Source of the DNA: Peptoclostridium litorale DSM 5388
GTDB lineage: Bacteria > Bacillota > Clostridia > Peptostreptococcales > Peptostreptococcaceae
Assembly (NCBI RefSeq): GCF_900141635.1
Contig: NZ_FSRH01000013.1
Location: 36,062-100,061 of the forward strand
Direction of reading: 5' to 3'
DNA length: 64,000 nt
Position numbers and translations under genes: made by a program. Numbering within the stretch: the first letter of the stretch is position 1; each line of letters opens with the position of its first letter. The notes beneath the pieces are model-generated. The model made no database searches and was not told the origin of the DNA. It saw only the letters and a list, made by a program, of their open reading frames with translations. Shown here one piece after another: positions 1 through 9,408 of the stretch.

Positions 1-723
1 AAGCATTTCATTGGCATAGGGCTCGAATATTATGGACTCTCCTATTTTATTCTTGTCTGAATGGCTTATTATCCGTCCTACCTCGTTTACTATGAATATG
101 TCCGCCCCGTCATCCTCGAGAAGGTTAGTATACGCCTGCTGCAAAATGACCTCGTCAAAATCCATCATCAAATAGCCGTACTCGTCAAGCGTGTTGAAGT
201 CCACAATCTTTCTCCCGAGAGTGAAATATCTCTTTTCAAACTCGCCCGAGAGTATTTCAACCATGACCTTTCTTGTGTGTATCCATATTGGCTGGCCTGA
301 AGACCGCCTCACCTTGTCGTATATGAATTCTTGAGGTGGAGTCTCTTTTGCCCCTATCCGGTAAAACGTTCCGTCCAGACACAGGTGTATTGCCTCTATG
401 TCGTCCCTCAGCGTTATAAAATCCCTAAGCTCGTCCCTGTATTTGTCCCTGCTGAGTTTCGAATGGCTTCTAAGCATATTTAAAAAGTCTTCATTCGATA
501 TTATCACTGTGGAAAATTCCTGGACATCATCGAGAATGAATTCTATTTTTTCTCCCGTCTCGTATACGGATTCAAGCGCCGTCCGTGAGTATTTGTCTTT
601 TATTATTTCCTTGACCGTCTTGGAATAGGTTATGCTTATTACTGCAATTGGTATCATAATTAATATTACTGCCATTACGCCGAGTTTGAATCTTAGCGTA
701 TTGAAGGCTCCTGTCTTCCTCAA
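1..723 (-). CDS. Membrane sensor kinase, N-terminal part only
   Basis: The reading frame enters from the left edge and covers about 240 N-terminal residues. It starts at a TTG (723-721) that overlaps the TGA stop of the solute-binding protein gene, with GGAGG about 9 bases upstream. A basic start is followed by one membrane segment (residues about 12-32, LGVMAVILIMIPIAVISI) and a hydrophilic stretch resembling an extracytoplasmic sensor domain. The kinase core would lie outside the window, so kinase identity is inferred. Overlap with a sugar-type solute-binding protein is the usual arrangement for YesM-like kinases that use such proteins as partners. A methyl-accepting or GGDEF output is the alternative. 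Confidence 0.6.
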   Translation of the reverse strand, partial: MRKTGAFNTLRFKLGVMAVILIMIPIAVISITYSKTVKEIIKDKYSRTALESVYETGEKIEFILDDVQEFSTVIISNEDFLNMLRSHSKLSRDKYRDELRDFITLRDDIEAIHLCLDGTFYRIGAKETPPQEFIYDKVRRSSGQPIWIHTRKVMVEILSGEFEKRYFTLGRKIVDFNTLDEYGYLMMDFDEVILQQAYTNLLEDDGADIFIVNEVGRIISHSDKNKIGESIIFEPYANEML

Positions 724-2252
724 TTGTCTTCCTCCACTAATTCCGCTTCTTTTCGTCTTATCTCCTCCAGCTGCTTATAAATGTCCCTGCTCACAACTGA
801 ACTATCACGGTCATATTCCACCATTTCATGCAAATTCTTGACCAGAACCCTCTCAACTTCATAAAAGCTTGATATCTTGGGCCTCAGGTATATGTTTTGA
901 CTCTCCCACGCATTCATTACGGCCTTCACATGCTTCAGGTACGTATCCTCAATCGAAAGGAGCTCATTGTCATCCATTTTGTACTTCTGAGCAACTTCAC
1001 TGTATGCAGACTTTCTCGTGGGCAGGCTTCCTCCTTCAGGATGCATTAGAACTTTCAGCTGCATGTCCTTTGAAGTGGCCCAGACTATGTAAAGCCATGC
1101 GGCCTTTTTCTCCCTTTCGCTGGCATATCTGTTTATCCCTATTCCAGATCCTCCGTATATGTTGGCGCTTCTCTCGTCTCCATATGGCAGTATGCTGTAC
1201 CCCACTTTACCCCGAACGCTCGACTGCAAATCGTGGTCAATATATGAGTAGTTTTCGTCCCAGTTCGTCATCATTGCAATTTCACCGTTTCTAAACGCAT
1301 TCGCAGTGTCAGTCCAATTCCAGTTAACGCTCTCCGGAGCTGAAGTCTTCACTATATCCTTGTACATGTCGAGAGCCCGTGTGAATTTTCCATCCAAAAC
1401 GTCTACATGCTCGAAGCTTTCAAGACCCAGAGTGCTTATGTCTTCATCTGAAAAATAGTCCCCGCCATATGACGCAAGTACATTTGAAAAGTCGCAGAAT
1501 ATGGAATTGTGCTCCTGTGCCATATGACCACTGCCGTATTTAACCTCATTGTCGGGCACATTCTCGTCAATCCATTTCGCCACTTCGCAGTACCTCTTCC
1601 ACGTAAAATCAGGTGTTCCCGGCGTCCAGTCATAGCCCATCTCTTTAAAGAAACTGTCCCTGTATTTTTCGAATATGTCCTTTCTGTAATACATTATCAT
1701 GGTTGTGCTATCGAAAGGGATACTGTATATACTGTCTTTTTTGCCGAAATACGAGCACACGTATTTTTGATTTTCGAAAAAGTCGTCACCAAGTCCCATT
1801 ACATGCGGGTAGTCAGGATTCTCATTGTATTGATTCAAAACTTCCAGATAGCTATGGAACCTGTTTAAAGTCTGGTATGGATCAACGTATATTATCTGAT
1901 ATTTTCCCGACTGGGATATAAAATCAAGGTTCATCTTTTTTACCATTGTCTCGTAGTCCATTGCCCTGGTCTTTACATTTATGCCCGTAACCTTTGAAAA
2001 TTCTTCACTTTCGTGCGAAAATATATTCGCTGATATGTTGTTTTCAACTATGAAGCTCAGTGTCATTCCCTCAAACTGCCTTATGTCATAGCCCTCTGGA
2101 ATATCGAGTTCCTTGAAACTTGCCGAAATTCCACCGTACTCTTTTCCCAATGCATCCCCATTATTTATGGTGCTTGTATTTTCAAGTTTAAAGCTTACTA
2201 GCAATATAGTAATCATAATGGCTGACATGCCGATTTTCCATTTACTGTGCAA
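720..2252 (-). CDS. Extracellular solute-binding protein (carbohydrate ABC-transporter type)
   Basis: About 510 residues. It resembles family 1 extracellular solute-binding proteins: a central region rich in Trp and Tyr (FTWKRYCEVAKWIDENVP) and the late motif GGSGIGINRYASEREKKAAW typical of sugar-binding components. I chose the TTG at 2252 because AGGTGA lies 7 bases upstream and the protein then opens with a compact hydrophobic export or anchor segment (KIGMSAIMITILLVSF). An ATG at 2309 is in frame but sits just after a TATAAT box and has no ribosome site. There is no lipobox Cys. No permease or ATPase genes accompany it, only the overlapping sensor kinase, so a sensing role is as likely as transport. 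Confidence 0.75.
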   Translation of the reverse strand: MHSKWKIGMSAIMITILLVSFKLENTSTINNGDALGKEYGGISASFKELDIPEGYDIRQFEGMTLSFIVENNISANIFSHESEEFSKVTGINVKTRAMDYETMVKKMNLDFISQSGKYQIIYVDPYQTLNRFHSYLEVLNQYNENPDYPHVMGLGDDFFENQKYVCSYFGKKDSIYSIPFDSTTMIMYYRKDIFEKYRDSFFKEMGYDWTPGTPDFTWKRYCEVAKWIDENVPDNEVKYGSGHMAQEHNSIFCDFSNVLASYGGDYFSDEDISTLGLESFEHVDVLDGKFTRALDMYKDIVKTSAPESVNWNWTDTANAFRNGEIAMMTNWDENYSYIDHDLQSSVRGKVGYSILPYGDERSANIYGGSGIGINRYASEREKKAAWLYIVWATSKDMQLKVLMHPEGGSLPTRKSAYSEVAQKYKMDDNELLSIEDTYLKHVKAVMNAWESQNIYLRPKISSFYEVERVLVKNLHEMVEYDRDSSVVSRDIYKQLEEIRRKEAELVEEDN

Positions 2253-2313
2253 TATGTATTCACCTGCCCGCTCCATATAAATCCGTGTCTCAATAATGTT
2301 AACACTCATTTTA

Positions 2314-2319
2314 TTATAA
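2314..2319 (-). promoter_or_regulatory. Candidate -10 box for the solute-binding protein gene
   Basis: TATAAT on the minus strand about 60 bases upstream of the chosen TTG start. No convincing -35 hexamer is visible 16-18 bases upstream. Its position just before the alternative ATG at 2309 argues that the ATG is not the true start. Confidence 0.35.
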
Positions 2320-2380
2320 CCCGGCGAGCCTTAAAAATACACACTTCAGTGCAATTGTCACCATTATACCTGCCAATTGC

Positions 2381-2432
2381 CAACATAATAAAAGGAACGG
2401 CATCTCAAGATGCCGTTCCTTTTATTATGTTG
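2381..2432 (-). terminator. Perfect 24-bp palindrome with 4-base loop (terminator)
   Basis: CAACATAATAAAAGGAACGG continues into a perfect 24-bp inverted repeat around the loop TCAA. The G+C core is flanked by A and T runs, so it can act in both directions. It closes the HD-GYP gene transcription unit before the solute-binding protein gene. I see nothing else in 2433-2561. Confidence 0.85.
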
Positions 2433-2561
2433 TAAAAATATCTAAAATGCCTATTATCCTCATGCCCTGTCTCTATAACACCTATATTCAGTCAAATTAT
2501 AGGTTCTATTCATACACCGAATATCCAACGTTCAATATCCGTATACATAATAGCATTCTAT

Positions 2562-4145
2562 TCACGCAAGATCTTTTAACTCCTGGCAGTGAGGTTTTTT
2601 CACTTCCTCACAAAAGACATCTACCAGCTCGGGATTGAGCCCTTTGCCAGCTTCTTCCTTTAGTATTTTCATGGCATCACTGGATGACATGGCCTTTCTG
2701 TAGGACCTGTCCGATGTCAGCGCTTCATACACGTCCGCAACGGATATGATCTGGGCAATAATCGGTATCTGGTCTCCTTTAAGCCCCTCGGGGTATCCTC
2801 CTCCGTCATATCTTTCATGGTGGTAGAGTATGCCCTGGCTTGCCGTTTCAAATATGTCTATCTGATTTACCAATCTATACCCTTCTGCAGGGTGACCCTT
2901 TATTATTTCGTATTCCTCTTTTGTAAGCTTTCCTGGCTTGTTCAGTATGTCCGTGGGTATTGCGATTTTTCCGACATCGTGAAGCTTTGCAGCCAGCTCT
3001 AGATTCTCAAGATCCTCATATCCAATGGCCTTTCCGATCATAAGGGCATATTTTGAAACCGACACGCTGTGCCTGTAGGTATATGCATCGTTCATCTCCA
3101 CCGCATTTACCACTAGGCCTATCATTTCGACATACTTCTTATCCATGGCATTTGCGTGTTCCTCTATGATCTCAATGTGAAGCTCAACGTCATATGACAT
3201 CTTGTTTACAGCTTGTATCAAGTTATCAACCTCAGGCATGAGCTTTAAGCCCGGGGAGCTTATCCTACTGTGATAATTCCCGTCCGATATTTCTTCCACC
3301 GTTTTAATTACAAGACCCAGCTTGTTTGCGAGCTTCTTCAGATTCAAAACCGCAAAGCCTAGCAGTGCCAAAGTAGTTATTATAAGTATGCCCAAAATAA
3401 AATTTCTTTGGGTGTTGAATATGTAGTCCAAATATTCAATATGTAAAATTACATTCACATAGTTTTCATTTTGACCCGATAACATTGGTATACTCATTTT
3501 AATGCCGCTGTGTTTTGCCAGCAACATAGTTTTGTATTCAGGCGCCCTTGTAAGCGTAACTCTTCCCTCTTCATTCTCAGTCAAAACCTTTACAAGCTCG
3601 GACAGTTCTTTCTCACCAAGTATTCGTCCTATGAAATAGCATCCACTTGGGTTTTTCTTGTCGTTGTCAAAGAACGGACTTGCAATCACTAGTGCCGGAC
3701 TCTTTCCTATCCAAATCACTTCTGAAACCCGTTCGTCCTCATGGAGGGCTCTGCCAAAGCTCTTTGAGGCTTTGATTTGCGGTTCCATATCGTATTTGCC
3801 GTAAAATCTTTTAAAATCAGCGTCTTCTGTTGTAACATATATAAAGTCAACATTGTACTGTTCTTCATCCACAATATATCCAGTCGCATTTTCATATAGC
3901 CACTGTGAATCGTGTGCTTTAAGCCTCAAAACAGAATCCGTCCACACTGCATGAGGATTCAATATGTCTTCCAAATTATCGAAGTGCTGCTCTATGAAAA
4001 ATTCGATCTGCTGCTTTTTAGCCTCTGAATAGCTTCCTTTAAACATATTCCATGCATTATGATTTATCTTCACGATGCTGAAACTGACCGTCAATATCAA
4101 AACCAGTGCAGACATTATCAATATATTCCTTATATTTCTATACAT
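2562..4145 (-). CDS. HD-GYP cyclic-di-GMP phosphodiesterase with extracytoplasmic CHASE4-like sensor
   Basis: 527 residues. A membrane segment (about 8-28), a periplasm-facing sensor region (about 30-245) resembling CHASE4, a second membrane segment (about 250-270), a HAMP-like linker and a C-terminal HD-GYP domain (about 340-527). The HD-GYP signatures are intact: HDVGK near 390 and HHERYDGGGYPEGLKGDQIP near 440. Such domains hydrolyse c-di-GMP, usually to GMP. I chose the ATG at 4145 because GGGAGG lies 6 bases upstream; longer starts lack a site and overlap the cyclase gene. It follows a GGDEF cyclase gene in the same direction, so synthesis and breakdown are encoded together. Confidence 0.9.
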   Translation of the reverse strand: MYRNIRNILIMSALVLILTVSFSIVKINHNAWNMFKGSYSEAKKQQIEFFIEQHFDNLEDILNPHAVWTDSVLRLKAHDSQWLYENATGYIVDEEQYNVDFIYVTTEDADFKRFYGKYDMEPQIKASKSFGRALHEDERVSEVIWIGKSPALVIASPFFDNDKKNPSGCYFIGRILGEKELSELVKVLTENEEGRVTLTRAPEYKTMLLAKHSGIKMSIPMLSGQNENYVNVILHIEYLDYIFNTQRNFILGILIITTLALLGFAVLNLKKLANKLGLVIKTVEEISDGNYHSRISSPGLKLMPEVDNLIQAVNKMSYDVELHIEIIEEHANAMDKKYVEMIGLVVNAVEMNDAYTYRHSVSVSKYALMIGKAIGYEDLENLELAAKLHDVGKIAIPTDILNKPGKLTKEEYEIIKGHPAEGYRLVNQIDIFETASQGILYHHERYDGGGYPEGLKGDQIPIIAQIISVADVYEALTSDRSYRKAMSSSDAMKILKEEAGKGLNPELVDVFCEEVKKPHCQELKDLA

Positions 4146-4219
4146 AGACTGCCTCCCTCTGATGGATGCTTGTTCATTGATTTCCAAATTCATTATACAT
4201 ACTTTAAGCAGGTTATTAG

Positions 4220-5668
4220 TTAATAGACAACTCTGTTTCGACCATTCCCCTTGGCTTCGTAAAGTCTCCTGTCCGCTTCTACTATGCACTCCGACAGATT
4301 TTTCCGTCTGTATTTTGCCACACCTGCTGAAAACGTAAAGTTTATTCCACTTTTGTCCTCTGCTATATTCTTCCTGAACTCTTCAATTCTTTTAAAAGCC
4401 ATTTCCAAATCATATATGTCCATAAACAATGCGAATTCCTCTCCGCCATATCTGCATACCAAGTCGTTTGAAAATGAGTTTTTAAGCTTGTTTGCAAACC
4501 CCACCAAAACCTTGTCACCCTCAACATGTCCGAATGTATCGTTTATGTTCTTGAAGTGGTCTATGTCAATTATTGCAAATGCCCCTTCAGTTTTTTCATT
4601 TTCGAGCTTTTCCATGAAATGCCGTCTGTTGTATATTCCAGTAAGAGCGTCTGTTATCGCCATTTTTTTCAGCTGCTTTTTAGCCATTTCTGACTCCGTT
4701 ATATCGTTTGCAACATAAATTCTCCCCCTGCCGCCTTTCATTTCTATTACCTTTAGACTATATATTTTCCCCTCTATCTCATACCCATCCAAATCAGACT
4801 CAAAATCATATTCACAAAGCTCTTCAATTAAATAAAGCGACTCCCCTATGCCAATTCTCTTCATGGACGGAAAAATACTCTTTGCAGAATCGTTACAGCT
4901 TATCAATCTCCCGTTTTTGTCGGCAACGATTACAGCCTCATCTATGGAATTGAAAACCATCTCGTGGGTCACAGGCGTTAAAAAAAGAATTTCGTATCTA
5001 AACATACCCACCCCTATCAGCAAACTCATTGGCATGTATGCAAATGTCATAATATCTATGTATGCAGGTCCCATGCCCAAAATGTATATTACAAAAACCA
5101 CAACAGGTATACTACATCCCGTGAGCATGAAAAGCGCCCTTTTTCTATAGTCTCCCCTTGATTTTTTAGACTTTGCCGCAAAAGCCGCTACTCCATAAAT
5201 ATTTGAAAAAATCAGTGCAGCCGACTGGACATAATACCAGATTCCCTTTTCAAGCTTTAAAACATTAAATCCAAATGTAGAGTCTATCCCAAGAGACTTG
5301 TAATACAGTAAATGATATGTGTTTGTGTTTACAAATATCAGTGTCGCTATACTGATAGTAATCAGCAAACTTGTAATGCTTTTGGTTAAAATCCGTCTTT
5401 CATCTGCGTACTGCCTTGCAAACACCGCTATTATAACAGGATAAAAAGATATTCCAATATATTCAAACCTTACCCCAAAATACATCTTATCCACAGTATC
5501 GCTCAGAAGCTCAAATGCATATCCCAGCGAATGAAATGAAATTGCAAATAACAAAAGTGAAAATGCAAATGCTCCCGGTACTTTTCTTCTTCTCATTGCG
5601 TATATGGCCATGTTTGCAATCAGTATTGACGATATGGTTAATATGCAGCTCAGTAAGGCATTTTTCAT
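4220..5668 (-). CDS. Diguanylate cyclase with 7TM sensor, PAS and GGDEF domains
   Basis: 482 residues. Seven hydrophobic segments in the first about 225 residues resemble the HisK_7TM sensor module, followed by a PAS-like domain (about 230-320) and a GGDEF domain (about 320-482). The active-site loop reads RYGGEEF, with the preceding DIDHFKNINDTFGH motif intact, so cyclase activity is expected. The RxxD inhibitory site that normally precedes the loop is absent (FSND in its place), suggesting no product inhibition at that site. AAGGAG precedes the ATG. The HD-GYP gene begins 74 bases past its stop, so the two probably form an operon. Confidence 0.9.
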   Translation of the reverse strand: MKNALLSCILTISSILIANMAIYAMRRRKVPGAFAFSLLLFAISFHSLGYAFELLSDTVDKMYFGVRFEYIGISFYPVIIAVFARQYADERRILTKSITSLLITISIATLIFVNTNTYHLLYYKSLGIDSTFGFNVLKLEKGIWYYVQSAALIFSNIYGVAAFAAKSKKSRGDYRKRALFMLTGCSIPVVVFVIYILGMGPAYIDIMTFAYMPMSLLIGVGMFRYEILFLTPVTHEMVFNSIDEAVIVADKNGRLISCNDSAKSIFPSMKRIGIGESLYLIEELCEYDFESDLDGYEIEGKIYSLKVIEMKGGRGRIYVANDITESEMAKKQLKKMAITDALTGIYNRRHFMEKLENEKTEGAFAIIDIDHFKNINDTFGHVEGDKVLVGFANKLKNSFSNDLVCRYGGEEFALFMDIYDLEMAFKRIEEFRKNIAEDKSGINFTFSAGVAKYRRKNLSECIVEADRRLYEAKGNGRNRVVY

Positions 5669-6180
5669 AGGCCCTGCTCCTTTTGAATCATTTTTTTAAT
5701 ATTTAAATCTATTATACCAGAATATACTTTTTGATTTTTTTCGAATGCAAAAATAAAAATAGCATTTTAATATGAATTTCAGATTTTCATGCACCATTGC
5801 GAGAACCGCTGAGAACAGGAAGCAGGTAAGAAATATATAAAGCGTAACAGACGAATGGCTTGAGTTTGTTGAAGAAGTGGACCAAGGAATCATTTCAGAA
5901 ATAAAACCGATAACATTGGTTTGATGAAAATTCATATCCCCAAATCATTTTCGATATTTTCCGATACTTTCCGCAACTTAAATATATTATACCGAATAAG
6001 CTTTTTATTTTTTATTGAATACAGAAATACAGCCTTTCAAAATATTACTTTAATCGACTAAAATTGCTAATCTGTAGTTTAATATCAGCTAAAATAGTGT
6101 AAAATCATGATAAGCCAAAAAACATTTTCAGCAATGGAATACTCAAAATTAGAATAGCCATTCATAGGGAGATGAATGCC
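5669..6180. other. Intergenic region with a repeated promoter-like segment and a degraded coding remnant
   Basis: The 512 bases hold no intact gene. Two similar AT-rich segments (about 5702-5760 and 5977-6035) each contain a minus-strand TATAAT (5711-5716 and 5986-5991) followed by a related T-rich stretch. Between them, plus strand 5841-5922 encodes 27 codons (VTDEWLEFVEEVDQ...ITLV, then a stop) with no start codon, which looks like the tail of a decayed gene. The first TATAAT is preceded by TGG (extended -10) and probably drives the 7TM-GGDEF gene. Confidence 0.5.
5711..5716 (-). promoter_or_regulatory. Extended -10 promoter of the 7TM-GGDEF gene
   Basis: TGGTATAAT on the minus strand, about 45 bases upstream of the start codon. 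There is no clear -35 element, as is common for extended -10 promoters. Confidence 0.5.
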
Positions 6181-7398
6181 ATGATTTCATTTGATACGAG
6201 GACGACCGTACTAATATACACCCTCACCAATATATTGCTTTCATTTGTAGTCTATAAGACATGGGTCCAAAATAGAAAGGATTTTGAAGGTATAACCTAC
6301 TGGTTTTCTGACTATATTCTTCAGGCTATAGGCATAACTTTGTCCTTAATGAGGGGGGTCATTCCCGACTTTGCATCCATAGTAATCGCAAACTTCTTTA
6401 TGATTACCGGTGCCATGCTGTTTTTATTTGGTTTGGGACGCTTTGTAGAAATCCCTATAAGAAAACTCTCGAATTATATATTCCTTCTCATATTTTTTAT
6501 GGCTTATTATTATTTTGGAATCATAAGGCCCTTGGTAGCTTTAAGGATTATTATATTTTCTTGTTCATTCATATACATTTCAATACAAATAATATGGTTG
6601 GTGTTTTGGAAAACCAGTGAAAATTTTAAAAACATAACAAAAAGCACAGGCATCATATTTATTATGTTTACAGCTGTTGATGTATTCAGGATAATTTTGG
6701 CATTTACGGTTCCATCTGATAGAGACTATTTTTTAGGCCCTTTAAATGATACTATTTTTGTAATTCTAAGCCAGATGCTCACCATTTCACTTACTTTTTC
6801 CATAATACTCATGATAAACAGAAGGCTCTTTTTAGAAATCAACAGGCATTCAAAAGAAAAGGAAAGTCTTCTGCTTAAAATGCGCCATCTTGCAACAATA
6901 GACGGCCTCACTGGAATATTCAACCGTATGAAGATAGAAGAAACCCTGAATAATGAGATACTGGAATTCCAAGAGGACTCCAACCCCCTCTCTGTTATAC
7001 TTATAGATATCGACTGCTTCAAATCCGTAAACGATACATATGGCCACAGCGAAGGCGACAATGTCTTAAAGGCTATATCTTCCATTCTTAAGGACAATAT
7101 CCGCAGCACTGATTCTTTAGGTCGCTGGGGCGGCGAGGAATTTCTAATAGTAATGCCAAAAACAAATCTTCAAACTTCTTACAATATAGCCAAAAGACTT
7201 ACATCTATAATATCCAATCATAAGTTTGTGAATGTAGGCCGTGTTACCGTAAGCATGGGAATTTCCTCTCTCTGTGAAGGGGATTCTTTTGGCGAACTGC
7301 TTATAAATGCCGATAAGGCTCTATATTGCGCAAAAGAAAATGGAAGAAACCGTGTCGAAGTCTTTTCTGATTACAGCGTTTCCAATACACTAGCATAG
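6181..7398 (+). CDS. Membrane-anchored GGDEF diguanylate cyclase
   Basis: 405 residues. The first about 205 residues form several hydrophobic segments without a recognised sensor family. A GGDEF domain follows (about 225-400) with DIDCFKSVNDTYGH and the active loop RWGGEEF. Unlike the neighbouring cyclase it keeps an RSTD inhibitory site just before the loop, so feedback inhibition by c-di-GMP is expected. GGGAG lies 9 bases upstream of the ATG at 6181; the in-frame ATG at 6172 abuts that site and is less likely. It is transcribed away from the other two c-di-GMP genes. Confidence 0.9.
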   Translation: MISFDTRTTVLIYTLTNILLSFVVYKTWVQNRKDFEGITYWFSDYILQAIGITLSLMRGVIPDFASIVIANFFMITGAMLFLFGLGRFVEIPIRKLSNYIFLLIFFMAYYYFGIIRPLVALRIIIFSCSFIYISIQIIWLVFWKTSENFKNITKSTGIIFIMFTAVDVFRIILAFTVPSDRDYFLGPLNDTIFVILSQMLTISLTFSIILMINRRLFLEINRHSKEKESLLLKMRHLATIDGLTGIFNRMKIEETLNNEILEFQEDSNPLSVILIDIDCFKSVNDTYGHSEGDNVLKAISSILKDNIRSTDSLGRWGGEEFLIVMPKTNLQTSYNIAKRLTSIISNHKFVNVGRVTVSMGISSLCEGDSFGELLINADKALYCAKENGRNRVEVFSDYSVSNTLA

Positions 7399-7462
7399 GC
7401 GGCCTCATCCCAGGAACTTGTGACGGCCTCTTGAGAAGTGGCTACACAAGAAACCATAGAAA

Positions 7463-7507
7463 GTTGAAAATCCTAAGGCTTGGCCAAGATGGCCCAGGAT
7501 TTTCAAC
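7463..7507. repeat. 12-bp inverted repeat
   Basis: GTTGAAAATCCT and AGGATTTTCAAC flank a 21-base spacer just downstream of the GGDEF gene. There is no T run, so it is not a classical intrinsic terminator, though it could protect the 3' end. Confidence 0.4.
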
Positions 7508-7592
7508 ATGCCCTTTCAAGGTTTAAAATATAATAACAGTGGTCCCATTGATTTGATGTTTTTTGAATCATGTGGTTTACGCCATGTAATAC

Positions 7593-7632
7593 AAAAATCC
7601 CGCAAACACTGTAAAGTGCTTGCGGGATTTTT
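7593..7632 (-). terminator. Intrinsic terminator after the PhnA-like gene
   Basis: A 13-bp stem (AAAAATCCCGCAA with its complement) encloses a smaller CACT/AGTG hairpin and carries a T run in both directions. It lies 20 bases beyond the stop of the gene at 7652 and can also stop rightward transcription from the GGDEF gene. Confidence 0.8.
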
Positions 7633-7651
7633 GCATTTCCGACTTAATATA

Positions 7652-7996
7652 CTATGCCTTTTTCACAAATTGAGATTTTAGCTTCATAGCTCCAAATCCG
7701 TCGATTTTACAGTCGATGTCATGGTCATCATCCATAATAAGACGTATGTTCTTTACCTTAGTTCCTATTTTTATAACCGATGAGCTTCCCTTAACTTTAA
7801 GGTCTTTTATTACAGTTACAGTATCTCCATCAGTCAGTACATTTCCATTTGAATCCTTTATCACCTTTTCGTCTTCGCCACTTTCAGCTCCCGACTCAAC
7901 GCTCCACTCGTAAGCGCATTCCGGACAAACTAAAAGGCTTCCATCTTCATATGTGTATTCCGAATTACATTTTGGGCAATTTGGCAGTTTCATCAT
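7652..7996 (-). CDS. yjdM: PhnA/YjdM-family zinc-ribbon protein
   Basis: 114 residues. An N-terminal zinc ribbon (CPKC near 8-11 and CPEC near 29-32) is followed by the compact C-terminal PhnA domain ([20 protein letters not shown]). Length and order match the YjdM/PhnA family. Members were once linked to phosphonate use, but the function is not established. GGAGG lies 10 bases before the ATG. It is a single-gene unit with its own terminator. Nothing nearby suggests phosphonate metabolism. Confidence 0.85.
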   Translation of the reverse strand: MMKLPNCPKCNSEYTYEDGSLLVCPECAYEWSVESGAESGEDEKVIKDSNGNVLTDGDTVTVIKDLKVKGSSSVIKIGTKVKNIRLIMDDDHDIDCKIDGFGAMKLKSQFVKKA

Positions 7997-8202
7997 AAAC
8001 TATTTTCCTCCATTCGATATCGTTAAATCTGATATATGCACATAGATTTCAATTTCTTCTACACAGCTTCTTTTCAATGGCAGTAGCTGTAAAATTGAAA
8101 TTCACAATAAACATGCGGCAACTTCCCTACCGGCTTATATGATATCATAGTCTTAACATATTGACAAACCATGTGCAAGTTTGGCATTTATCGGTGCAAA
8201 AA

Positions 8203-8230
8203 ACCGCAGTTATTTGTTGTACGGTTCACC
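8203..8230 (-). repeat. Degenerate copy of the rlmH 3' end (distal)
   Basis: On the minus strand these 28 bases read as GEPYNK and a stop, matching the last codons of rlmH (GEPYHK) plus the following CTGNGGT. With its flanks it forms an inverted repeat (AAAAACCGTAGTT / AACTGCGGTTTTT). It is similar to the copy at 9148-9175 over more than 45 bases, including flanking sequence absent from rlmH. I read it as an attachment-site remnant of an element that integrated at rlmH. Confidence 0.65.
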
Positions 8231-8292
8231 ATTTCGATTCAACTACGGTTTTTATATAATTAAAATATACATATAGTTGCTTTCTTTTGCCG

Positions 8293-9081
8293 TTATAAGT
8301 GAGAGCCTTCTTCAGTTTTAGTTGAATTTGAAACCAAATTATTTATGATTTTTATTTCTTCTTTTGTTAAATGACGCCATTTCCCAACTGGTAAATTGCC
8401 TACAGTTATGTTCATAATTCGTATTCGTTTTAATTTTATAACATTGTATCCTAAAAATTCACACATTCTCCTTATTTGTCTATTTAATCCCTGAGTTAAA
8501 ATTATACTAAATACAAATTTACTTTCTTTTTTTACAAAACATTTCTGTGTTATCGTATCCAAAATAGGGATTCCATTTCCCATTTTTCGGATAAATTCAG
8601 ATGTTATAGGTTTATCTACAGTAACAACATATTCTTTTTCATGATAATTGCCTGCACGGAGAATTTTATTGACAATATCTCCATCATTGGTTAAAAATAT
8701 AAGTCCTTCTGAAGGTTTATCCAGCCGACCAATTGGGAAGATTCTCTTCGGATAATTTATAAAGTCTACTATATTATCTTTAACTTTATATTCAGTAGTA
8801 CAGGTAATACCCACAGGTTTGTTAAACGCTATATAGACAGGTCTTTCTTTAGATTTCAAAGGCTTTCCATCGACTTTGACATGATCTTTGGAAGTAACTT
8901 TAGTTCCCATTTCTGATTTTACACCATTTACTGTAACTCTCCCCTGCTGGATGAGTGTATCTGCTTCTCTTCTAGAGCAAATTCCGGTTCCACTTATGAA
9001 TTTATTTAACCTTATTTGTTCAGTATTATTTTTAGAATGTTCAACATTCATCTTTTTATTAACATCCTTCCTCTTTTTCAT
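8293..9081 (-). CDS. rluF: 23S rRNA pseudouridine synthase, RluF-like
   Basis: 262 residues. An S4 RNA-binding domain (about 22-70, [19 protein letters not shown]) is followed by the RsuA/RluB/RluF catalytic domain. The signature [10 protein letters not shown] carries the catalytic Asp, and the C-terminal [17 protein letters not shown] motif fits the RluF branch, which modifies U2604 of 23S rRNA. The leading run of Lys and Asn is longer than usual. The gene is visibly more AT-rich than the Wal genes to the right and lies between two rlmH tail copies, consistent with horizontal acquisition. AGGAAGGTG precedes the ATG. Confidence 0.88.
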   Translation of the reverse strand: MKKRKDVNKKMNVEHSKNNTEQIRLNKFISGTGICSRREADTLIQQGRVTVNGVKSEMGTKVTSKDHVKVDGKPLKSKERPVYIAFNKPVGITCTTEYKVKDNIVDFINYPKRIFPIGRLDKPSEGLIFLTNDGDIVNKILRAGNYHEKEYVVTVDKPITSEFIRKMGNGIPILDTITQKCFVKKESKFVFSIILTQGLNRQIRRMCEFLGYNVIKLKRIRIMNITVGNLPVGKWRHLTKEEIKIINNLVSNSTKTEEGSHL

Positions 9082-9147
9082 TTTACACCTTCCTTAGTTC
9101 TCTAATGAAAATTTTTCATCACTTATCAATATTTCTTATTTTTCAAA

Positions 9148-9175
9148 ACCTCAGTTACTTATGGTATGCTTCACC
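9148..9175 (-). repeat. Degenerate copy of the rlmH 3' end (middle)
   Basis: On the minus strand it reads GEAYHK and a stop, then CTGAGGT: 22 of 28 bases match the real rlmH 3' end at 10386-10413. No upstream rlmH coding sequence is attached. The left flank (ACCATTTTACTTCACCCGCG) resembles the flank of the copy at 8203-8230 rather than rlmH, as expected when each copy joins an element end to a regenerated target site. Confidence 0.7.
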
Positions 9176-9385
9176 ATTTTACTTCACCCGCGGTTTTCAT
9201 AAACATTCCTAGAGCGCTCCCAACAGCCGTAGCCTTTATATCAATCCTCAACTTGCAATCTGACTCCGACCAGTTATGGTTATTTGAAATAAAATCTACT
9301 TATTATAATGCTATTATATCAGCATCAGCTATTGGGCGCTAATATATCTCCCTCGCTTCTAAATCACACTCTTAAAAATAAAAAA

Positions 9386-9408
9386 AGAACCTGATTATAT
9401 CAAGTTCT
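9386..9408 (-). terminator. Intrinsic terminator after the truA-like gene
   Basis: The stem AGAACTTGAT / ATCAGGTTCT is followed by a run of seven T residues on the minus strand, 32 bases past the truA stop. Confidence 0.8.

Noticed and set aside
869..1294. Long plus-strand frames opposite the solute-binding protein gene and many similar frames elsewhere
   Set aside because: They lack ribosome sites and domain content and lie antisense to clearly conserved genes; the organism's codon usage creates them.
7400..7650. Cyclic-di-GMP riboswitch near the GGDEF genes
   Set aside because: The conserved GEMM core bases and tetraloop-receptor pattern are not present; only an inverted repeat and a terminator are.
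8203..8230. Reading the rlmH tail copies as true rlmH pseudogenes
   Set aside because: Only the last codons are present, with unrelated sequence before them; duplication of an attachment site explains this better than gene decay.
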